A stretch of 64,000 nucleotides of DNA, from NCBI RefSeq assembly GCF_030269485.1, contig NZ_BSTL01000012.1, forward strand, positions 186,001-250,000. The letters are read 5' to 3'. This DNA comes from Actinoplanes sp. NBRC 103695 (GTDB lineage: Bacteria; Actinomycetota; Actinomycetes; Mycobacteriales; Micromonosporaceae). The notes beneath the pieces were generated by a model. The model was not told where the DNA came from, did no database searches, and saw only the letters and a program-made list of their open reading frames with translations. Positions 58,582 to 64,000 of the stretch are shown here, piece by piece. The position numbers were made by a program, and so were the translations under genes. The first letter of the stretch is position 1; the number at the start of each line of letters is the position of its first letter.

Positions 58582-58627
58582 TCTCTCAAAGGAGAAATTG
58601 TCGTACGCCCGTGCGAGGGTCTCAGGC

Positions 58628-59299
58628 ATGTATTCGGAACGACCCGCCGCCGGGCTCCCGCAGGTCATCGCCTGGCGTGCGCGCAAGCTGCCCGGCGACG
58701 GCCCCGCGCGGGTCCTGCCCGACGGCTGCATGGACCTGATCTGGCACGAGGGCGAGGTCTTCATCGCCGGTCCCGACACCTCGGTGCAGCGGCATCCCGC
58801 GAGGCCGCCCGGCCGCACCTTCGGCCTGCGCTTCGCCGCCGGCACCGGGCCTCAGGTCGTGGGCGTGCCGGCCGACGAGTTCACCGACCGGCAGGTCCCG
58901 CTCGACCAGGTGTGGTCGCCGGCCGAGGTCCGCCGGGTCGCCGAGTCCGCCGCGCCCGACGTGGCTCTCCTCGAGGTCGCGACGGCCCGCTGGCAACCAC
59001 CCGACCTCGCGTTGGTCGAGGTCGCGGCGCGGGCGCGGGCCGGGTGGACGGTCGACGCGATCGCCGAGCGGCTCGGCCTCAGCGCGCGACATCTGCGGCG
59101 TCGTGTCAAGACCGCTTTCGGGTACGGACCCAAGACGCTGACCCGGGTCCTGCGCATGCAGCGGGCACTCGCCCTGGCCAGGGACGGCGTGCCGCTCGCC
59201 TCGGTGGCCGCCGTGTCCGGCTACGCCGACCAGGCCCACCTCTCGAGGGATGTGAAAGCCTTGGCCGGCGTGCCGTTGACCTCGCTCGTCGTCACTTGA
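58628..59299 (+). CDS. AraC-family transcriptional regulator (DUF6597-like N-terminus)
   Basis: A 223-residue regulator. The N-terminal half (LPDGCMDLIWHEGEVFIAGP, FGLRFAAGTGP) is the small sensor domain usual in AraC proteins linked to VOC proteins. The C-terminal HTH_18 domain spans about 135-220, with AIAERLGLSARHLRRRVKTA and AAVSGYADQAHLSRDVKAL. The tail end faces the VOC gene with only nine bases between the stops, a pairing often seen in actinobacteria. It is divergent from the LigD-like gene (46 bases apart). Confidence 0.88.
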   Translation: MYSERPAAGLPQVIAWRARKLPGDGPARVLPDGCMDLIWHEGEVFIAGPDTSVQRHPARPPGRTFGLRFAAGTGPQVVGVPADEFTDRQVPLDQVWSPAEVRRVAESAAPDVALLEVATARWQPPDLALVEVAARARAGWTVDAIAERLGLSARHLRRRVKTAFGYGPKTLTRVLRMQRALALARDGVPLASVAAVSGYADQAHLSRDVKALAGVPLTSLVVT

Positions 59300-59308
59300 C
59301 CCAGGGTT

Positions 59309-59698
59309 TCAGCTGGTCCAGGCGAAGAGATCGACCACCCGGCCGTCGGGGTCCTTGATCTGGGCGTACCGCTGCCCCCAGACCGCGTCCCACGGTTCCT
59401 TGTAGCTTTCATATCCGGCCTTCACCAGACCGGCGTGGACCTTGTCCACCTCGGCCGGGTCGTCACAGAGGAAGGCCAGGCCGCCGGCGCCCTCCGGGGC
59501 GGGCGTCCACTCGGGATCAAGCTTCGCCAGCGAGGCGTAGGAGTCGAACATCAGCCGGATGCCGCCGGGCAGGACAGCCTCGGCGTGCGGCTCGGTGTCC
59601 TGCTCGGCCGGGATGTCCAGGCCGAGCTCACGGTAAAAGGCCAGCGTCGTCGCCATGTCGGCGGCGGCCAGGCCGATCGCGTTGAAAGTAGGTGCCAT
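59309..59698 (-). CDS. VOC-family (glyoxalase/bleomycin-resistance-like) protein
   Basis: A 129-residue vicinal-oxygen-chelate protein with two beta-alpha-beta-beta-beta modules: FNAIGLAAADMATTLAFYRELG, and VDKVHAGLVKAGYES then GQRYAQIKDPDGRVVDLFAW. The metal site is incomplete, so a binding rather than catalytic role is possible. Convergent with the AraC-like regulator. Confidence 0.9.
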   Translation of the reverse strand: MAPTFNAIGLAAADMATTLAFYRELGLDIPAEQDTEPHAEAVLPGGIRLMFDSYASLAKLDPEWTPAPEGAGGLAFLCDDPAEVDKVHAGLVKAGYESYKEPWDAVWGQRYAQIKDPDGRVVDLFAWTS

Positions 59699-59839
59699 GA
59701 GCGTGACGGTACGAGCAAAGTCTTCTGTCCGTCTTGAACAAATCGGACCCCAGCATGATCGCGGGTTCCCCGCTTCGGTCGCGGCGGGTAGTGTCTTGGC
59801 TCCTACGCGTGTCCATCTCCCCTCGGAGGCGTTGCTCCG

Positions 59840-60949
59840 ATGACCATGCGCATCCTCGTCGTCGGTGCCGGGATCGCCGGTCTAGCCGCGGCCAGGGGCC
59901 TGCGGGTCGCCGGCTTCCGGCCCGACGTGGTCGAGGAGCTGCCCGCCACCATGCTGCCCGGCGCCGGGATCTACCTCCCCGGCAACGCCACCCGCGCGCT
60001 GCGCGTGCTGGGCCTCGACGCCCCGCTGCGGCCGCTCGGCGACCTGATCTTCCGGCAGCTCTTCCTCGACGCCGCCGGCGGCCAGCTCTTCGAGCTCGAC
60101 GTCGCCGCGCTCTGGGCCGGCGTCGGCGAGTCCCGGGCGCTGGCCCGCGCGGACCTCCAGCAGGTGCTGCTCACCGGGGTGGGCGGCGAGGTGCGCTACG
60201 ACACCGCGGTCACCGACCTGCAGATCGTCGACGGCGCCGCCAAGGTCGAGTTCTCCGGCGGCCGGATCGCCGAGTACGACCTGGTGGTGGGCGCCGACGG
60301 GCGGCGCTCGACGGTCCGGGCCAAGGCCGGTCTGGGCGGCGCGGCGACACCCACCGGGCAGATCGTCTACCGCAGCGTGGTCACCGGCGGTCCCCAGCTC
60401 AGCGACTGGACCGCCCTGCTCGGGGAGCGGTCCGCGTTCACCGTCATGCCGATGGGCAGCCGGCGGCTGTACTGCTACGCCGACGAGACGCCCGAGGCCG
60501 GCACGCCCAACCCGGCGGACCCCGAAGCCCGGCTGCGGGAGCTGTTCGGCGACTTCGGCGGCCCGGTTCCGCAGATCCTCAACGCCATCGAGAAGGTGCA
60601 GGTCGCGCGCACCGACGAGGTCGTGCTCGAGTCGTGGTCACGCGGCCCGGTGGTGCTGGTCGGTGACGCCGCGCACGCCACCGCGCCGACGCTCGCCCAG
60701 GGCGCGGCCATGTCGTTCGAGGACGCGGTGGTTCTCGGTGAGGTGCTGCGCGCTACTCCCGGCGACATCCCGGCCGCGCTGGCCGCGTTCGAGGCCCGCC
60801 GCCGGCCGCGCTGCGAGCAGGTGCGCACCCGGACCAGGGAGAGGGACGACAACCGGGACGTGCCCCCCGCAGAGCGCGACTCGATGCTGCGCAGCCGCGG
60901 TCAGGCGATCTTCGCTGATCAGTACCGTGAGCTCGTCCAGCCACTGTGA
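59840..60949 (+). CDS. FAD-dependent monooxygenase
   Basis: A 369-residue class A flavoprotein hydroxylase. The N-terminal dinucleotide motif is RILVVGAGIAGLAAARGL, the DG motif region is VVGADGRRSTVR, and the second FAD motif is VLVGDAAHATAPTLAQGAAM. Single-component NAD(P)H-dependent aromatic hydroxylases have this plan. No pathway genes surround it, so the substrate is unknown. ATG at 59840 or 59846; GGAGG lies upstream. Followed by a terminator-like hairpin. Confidence 0.92.
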   Translation: MTMRILVVGAGIAGLAAARGLRVAGFRPDVVEELPATMLPGAGIYLPGNATRALRVLGLDAPLRPLGDLIFRQLFLDAAGGQLFELDVAALWAGVGESRALARADLQQVLLTGVGGEVRYDTAVTDLQIVDGAAKVEFSGGRIAEYDLVVGADGRRSTVRAKAGLGGAATPTGQIVYRSVVTGGPQLSDWTALLGERSAFTVMPMGSRRLYCYADETPEAGTPNPADPEARLRELFGDFGGPVPQILNAIEKVQVARTDEVVLESWSRGPVVLVGDAAHATAPTLAQGAAMSFEDAVVLGEVLRATPGDIPAALAAFEARRRPRCEQVRTRTRERDDNRDVPPAERDSMLRSRGQAIFADQYRELVQPL

Positions 60950-60972
60950 ACGCGCGCCCGTAGTTTGGTCAC

Positions 60973-60999
60973 CCCCCGCCCGGGAAGACCGGACGGGGG
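60973..60999 (+). terminator. Hairpin after the monooxygenase gene
   Basis: CCCCCGCCCGG (60973-60983) pairs with CCGGACGGGGG (60989-60999) with one mismatch and a five-base loop, 24 bases after the stop. Confidence 0.6.
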
Positions 61000-61073
61000 A
61001 CTATTCTGCCTGCGAGGCACGCCTTTTCCTTCGGGCGTACTGAGAGGGACGAACGAGACACCGGAGGCTATTC

Positions 61074-62843
61074 GTGACGACCGTCGCGCCTAAGCCGATC
61101 GTGACCCGGCCCTGGCCGGTACGGCCCCAGGTCAAGGGCTCGGCGATCGCGCGGATCCTGCGCACGACGGACGCGAAGCAGATCGGGATCATGTACATGA
61201 TCACGGCCTTCGTGTTCTTCCTGCTGGGCGGCCTGATGGCTCTGCTGATGCGTGCCGAGCTGGCCCGCCCCGGCATGCAGTTCCTGTCGCCCGAGCAGTA
61301 CAACCAGCTGTTCACCATGCACGGCACGATCATGCTGCTGTTCTTCGCGACGCCGATCGTGTTCGCCTTCGCCAACTTCGTGGTGCCGATCCAGATCGGG
61401 GCGCCCGACGTCTCGTTCCCGCGGCTGAACTCGTTCGCCTACTGGCTCTACCTGTTCGGCGGGACCATCACGATGGCCGGGTTCCTCACGCCGGGTGGCG
61501 CGGCGGACTTCGGCTGGTTCGCGTACACGCCGCTCAGCGACGGCCTGCACTCCCCGGGCGTCGGCGGCAACATGTGGGTGGTCGGCCTGGCGATCTCCGG
61601 CCTCGGCACCATCCTCGGCGGCGTCAACATGATCACCACGATCCTGACGCTGCGCGCGCCCGGCATGACCATGTTCCGGATGCCGATCATGACGTGGAAC
61701 ATCTTCGTGACCAGCCTCCTGGTCGTCCTGGTGTTCCCGTTCCTGGCCGCCGCGTTGTTCGCTCTCGCCGCCGACCGCGTGCTCGGCGCGCAGGTCTTCA
61801 ACGTCGAGACCGGCGGCCCGATGCTGTGGCAGCACCTCTTCTGGTTCTTCGGGCATCCCGAGGTGTACATCGTGGCGCTGCCGTTCTTCGGCATCATCAC
61901 CGAGGTCATCCCGGTGTTCAGCCGCAAGCCGGTGTTCGGCTACAAGGGCCTGGTGTCGGCGACCCTGCTGATCGCCGCCCTGTCGATGAGCGTGTGGGCG
62001 CACCACATGTTCGTCACCGGCCAGGTGCTGCTGCCGTTCTTCAGCTTCCTGAGCTTCCTCATCGCGGTACCGACCGGCATGAAGTTCTTCGTCTGGATCG
62101 GCACGATGTGGCGCGGCCAGATCAGCTTCGAAACCCCGATGATGTTCGCCATCGGCTTCCTGGTGACGTTCCTCTTCGGTGGCCTCTCCGGCGTCCTGCT
62201 CGCCGCCCCGCCGATCGACTTCCACGTGTCGGACTCGTACTTCGTCATCGCGCACTTCCACTACGTGCTGTTCGGCACGATCGTGTTCGCGGTGTTCGCC
62301 GGCATCTACTTCTGGTTCCCGAAGATGTTCGGCCGGATGCTCGACGACAAGCTCGGCAAGGTGCACTTCTGGCTGACCTTCATCGGCTTCCACGCCACCT
62401 TCCTGGTGCAGCACTGGCTGGGCACCGAGGGCATGCCCCGACGGTACGCGGACTACCTGCCCGACGACGGCTTCACGTTCCTCAACACGTTCTCCACGAT
62501 CGGGTCGTTCGTGCTCGGCGCCTCGACCCTGCCGTTCATCTACAACGTGTGGAAGTCGTACAAGGTCGGTGAGCTGGTCACGGTCGACGACCCGTGGGGC
62601 CATGGCAACTCGCTCGAGTGGGCCACGTCCTGCCCGCCGCCGCTGCGCAACTTCGACCGCATGCCGCGCATCCGTTCCGAGCGCCCGGCCTTCGACGCGA
62701 AGTTCCCCGAACTCGCCGCCGGCGCCCACCTGACCGGCCCACCCGAGGGCGGCGCCCGTCTCCTGAGCAGCGAGTCCGACGGCGGGGCGACCTACCAGGA
62801 AGACGTCAGCAGCAACGTCGACGTCGACGACAAGAAGAAGTAA
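61074..62843 (+). CDS. ctaD: Cytochrome c oxidase subunit I (aa3 type)
   Basis: A 589-residue 12-helix haem-copper oxidase subunit. Haem a and copper-B ligands are in QLFTMHGTIMLLFF, FFGHPEVYIVALPFFG, SVWAHHMFVTG and IAHFHYVLFGT. The proton-channel segment INMITTI (here VNMITTILTLRAPGMTM) is present. Its 50-residue cytosolic tail ends in acidic-basic VDVDDKKK. GTG start with GGAGG six bases upstream. As in many actinobacteria it is apart from ctaC and ctaE. The last 21 bases of the gene, stop included, are duplicated immediately downstream. Confidence 0.97.
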   Translation: MTTVAPKPIVTRPWPVRPQVKGSAIARILRTTDAKQIGIMYMITAFVFFLLGGLMALLMRAELARPGMQFLSPEQYNQLFTMHGTIMLLFFATPIVFAFANFVVPIQIGAPDVSFPRLNSFAYWLYLFGGTITMAGFLTPGGAADFGWFAYTPLSDGLHSPGVGGNMWVVGLAISGLGTILGGVNMITTILTLRAPGMTMFRMPIMTWNIFVTSLLVVLVFPFLAAALFALAADRVLGAQVFNVETGGPMLWQHLFWFFGHPEVYIVALPFFGIITEVIPVFSRKPVFGYKGLVSATLLIAALSMSVWAHHMFVTGQVLLPFFSFLSFLIAVPTGMKFFVWIGTMWRGQISFETPMMFAIGFLVTFLFGGLSGVLLAAPPIDFHVSDSYFVIAHFHYVLFGTIVFAVFAGIYFWFPKMFGRMLDDKLGKVHFWLTFIGFHATFLVQHWLGTEGMPRRYADYLPDDGFTFLNTFSTIGSFVLGASTLPFIYNVWKSYKVGELVTVDDPWGHGNSLEWATSCPPPLRNFDRMPRIRSERPAFDAKFPELAAGAHLTGPPEGGARLLSSESDGGATYQEDVSSNVDVDDKKK

Positions 62844-62864
62844 GTCGACGACAAGAAGAAGTAA
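62823..62864 (+). repeat. Perfect 21-bp tandem duplication of the ctaD 3' end
   Basis: The last seven codons of ctaD (coding V-D-D-K-K-K plus TAA, 62823-62843) are repeated exactly at 62844-62864, giving two in-frame copies of tail and stop. The second copy is untranslated unless the first stop is read through. Confidence 0.95.
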
Positions 62865-62887
62865 GCAGCCCCACCCCGCCAGCAGAA

Positions 62888-62921
62888 CGAGCGGCCCGCC
62901 GGACATCCGGCGGGCCGCTCG
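62888..62921 (+). terminator. Intrinsic terminator after ctaD
   Basis: A perfect 15-bp stem, CGAGCGGCCCGCCGG (62888-62902) and CCGGCGGGCCGCTCG (62907-62921), with loop ACAT, 44 bases after the ctaD stop. Confidence 0.85.
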
Positions 62922-63085
62922 CTTCATGGTCGGTGGAGACCCAGGTGGTCAGCGGAGACCAAGGCGGTCCGTGCCGGGACCGGCGTCGGATCTCAGCTCG
63001 GGCCGGCCGGGCGCGTCGCGCTCAGCGGCCATGGTGCACGGCCCCGCACACGGCCTGGTGGTTCAGGCCGGCCGGGCGGCGGACC

Positions 63086-63862
63086 TCAGCTGGTCGGGGT
63101 GGGCGAGGGCGTGGCGGTGGGGGTGCCGCAGCCCGGGCCGTGGCCTTTGCCCGGGCCGTGACCCTTGCCCGGTCCGTGGTGGTCGCCGGTGTTCGAAGGC
63201 TTCTCGCCCTTCTCGGGCTTGCCGGTGTTCTTGGGCTTGTCGGCGCGCTTGTCGTCCGTACCCTTGCGGTCCTTGCCCTTGAAGTCGCTCTTGTCCTGGC
63301 CGCCGCCGCAGCGGTCGCCGGTGGGGCGCTTCGTGAAGCCGGTGATCGCGGTCACGGTCCGGGCGCCGCTGTCGACGGTGCCGGAGATGCGGGCGAGCAG
63401 GTTGGCGGGCAGCGCCGACAACGCCACGGAAGCCCCGTTCACCGTGATTTTGGCGGTGCTCGCGACCGACAGGGTGGAGGTCGCCTCGTTCGGGCGGTTC
63501 ACCGTGATCGTCGAAGCGCCGGCATCCGCCGAGGTGATGAGCCCGTGCAGGCGGAACGACGTCGCATCGGCGCTGTCGCCCGGCTTCGAGCGGTCCTCGG
63601 CGCCGGGCGAGGCGGGCGGCGCGGAGGGGGCGGATGAGGCGGACGGGGTGGATGGGGTCGCCGAGGGCGAGGTGCCGGCGCTCGTGCTCGGTGCGGCGGC
63701 CGGCCGGGCACTGGCCCGCTCGGAAGCAGTCGGCGACGCGGAGGTCTTGACCGCGGCGGGACGGGCGGCGTTACTGACCGCGGCCCACGCCGGGACGGTG
63801 GCAGCACCGGCGAGGGCGATCCCGCCGCTGACGGCGAGCGTGACGATGAGGCGCTTCTTCAT
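63086..63862 (-). CDS. Secreted low-complexity protein
   Basis: A 258-residue secreted protein of unknown function. A Sec signal peptide (MKKRLIVTLAVSGGIALAGA, cleavage after AWA) is followed by a Ser/Ala/Pro-rich linker (about 30-100), one small beta domain (about 105-185; FRLHGLITSADAGASTITVN, AKITVNGASVALSALP) resembling DUF5666-type domains, and a Lys/Asp/Gly-rich tail. The tail has repeated HGPGKG units and a Thr/Pro/Ser-rich end. There is no sorting signal or transmembrane anchor. ATG at 63862 has AGGAG upstream; the frame extending to 63970 is not used. Confidence 0.8.
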   Translation of the reverse strand: MKKRLIVTLAVSGGIALAGAATVPAWAAVSNAARPAAVKTSASPTASERASARPAAAPSTSAGTSPSATPSTPSASSAPSAPPASPGAEDRSKPGDSADATSFRLHGLITSADAGASTITVNRPNEATSTLSVASTAKITVNGASVALSALPANLLARISGTVDSGARTVTAITGFTKRPTGDRCGGGQDKSDFKGKDRKGTDDKRADKPKNTGKPEKGEKPSNTGDHHGPGKGHGPGKGHGPGCGTPTATPSPTPTS

Positions 63863-64000
63863 GTCGGCGGGCTCCTGGGGGACGCGATCGGGGGCGTAGA
63901 TCACGATCCAGGCCGAACTTATGGCGAGCCTCTGGATCAGGGTGCTGTCCGGCGCGATCTCGGGTGCCACTGGGTTGCGGCCCGATCACCGCAGCTCGGA
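63863..64000. other. Right-edge non-coding segment
   Basis: 138 bases holding the leader of the secreted protein gene and nothing else recognisable before the window ends. Confidence 0.4.

Overview
The window is high-GC, gene-dense DNA from an actinobacterium, most likely Actinoplanes or a close relative in the Micromonosporaceae. The clues are very high GC with frequent GTG and TTG starts, mycothiol-linked formaldehyde metabolism, type VII-type secreted proteins, an FxSxx-COOH peptide locus, two c-di-GMP proteins, and a complete type IV pilus locus of the kind used by zoospore-forming Actinoplanes. No rRNA, tRNA, CRISPR array, transposase or intact prophage was seen.

Layout. 1-7608 (minus strand): type IV pilus genes in the order pilB, pilT, pilC, pilA, pilD, pilM, pilN, pilO (cut by the window edge), with a sigma-FliA-like promoter in front of pilT. 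7658-10073: a GlxA-type AraC regulator divergent from an MFS transporter. 10074-11689: a terminator, an array of six 22-bp repeats, and an orphan DUF4143 ATPase. 11704-18395: a GNAT/STAS pair, an FxsT-like NB-ARC/TPR protein with altered Walker motifs, a GGDEF-EAL protein, a standalone HExxH protein and, directly before it, a 61-residue peptide ending F-N-S-A-L. The last two look like an FxSxx-COOH modified-peptide system without a nearby radical SAM enzyme. 18642-19888: a YbaB-like protein, a hypothetical protein and a DUF427 protein. 20042-25110: an overlapping operon (unknown, Cas4/RecB-like nuclease, unknown, short WD40 protein) facing an SF1 helicase. 25194-26264: a remnant of a beta-family gene followed by a primase-polymerase gene with a LexA-like box touching its start codon. 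26317-27991: SRPBCC and ADP-ribosylglycohydrolase. 28096-30529: YbaB-like, EspC-like, WXG/CdiA-like toxin and putative immunity gene, one operon.

30530-31065 is a poorer-GC gene-free stretch with a perfect 15-bp inverted repeat. 31066-34411: hypothetical gene, TetR regulator and DrrAB-type ABC exporter. 34481-36664: secreted GH9 cellulase behind a CebR-type operator. 36718-48878: AddA and AddB-like helicase-nucleases, a 1381-residue SF1 helicase with a Vsr-like nuclease tail, and an Mrr-like protein whose catalytic residues appear lost. 49196-54323: PAS-GGDEF-EAL protein, cupin, MarR regulator and TPM-domain membrane protein. 54440-56106: S-(hydroxymethyl)mycothiol dehydrogenase with its metallo-hydrolase partner. 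56108-64000: GH63-like glycosidase, LigD-like protein with a dead ligase domain, AraC regulator, VOC protein, FAD monooxygenase, ctaD, and a secreted low-complexity protein.

The most unusual items are the minimal FxSxx/HExxH peptide locus with its pseudo-NTPase, the 22-bp repeat array, the Cas4-like operon, the secreted toxin operon, and three proteins that keep a nuclease, ligase or NTPase fold while losing key catalytic residues.
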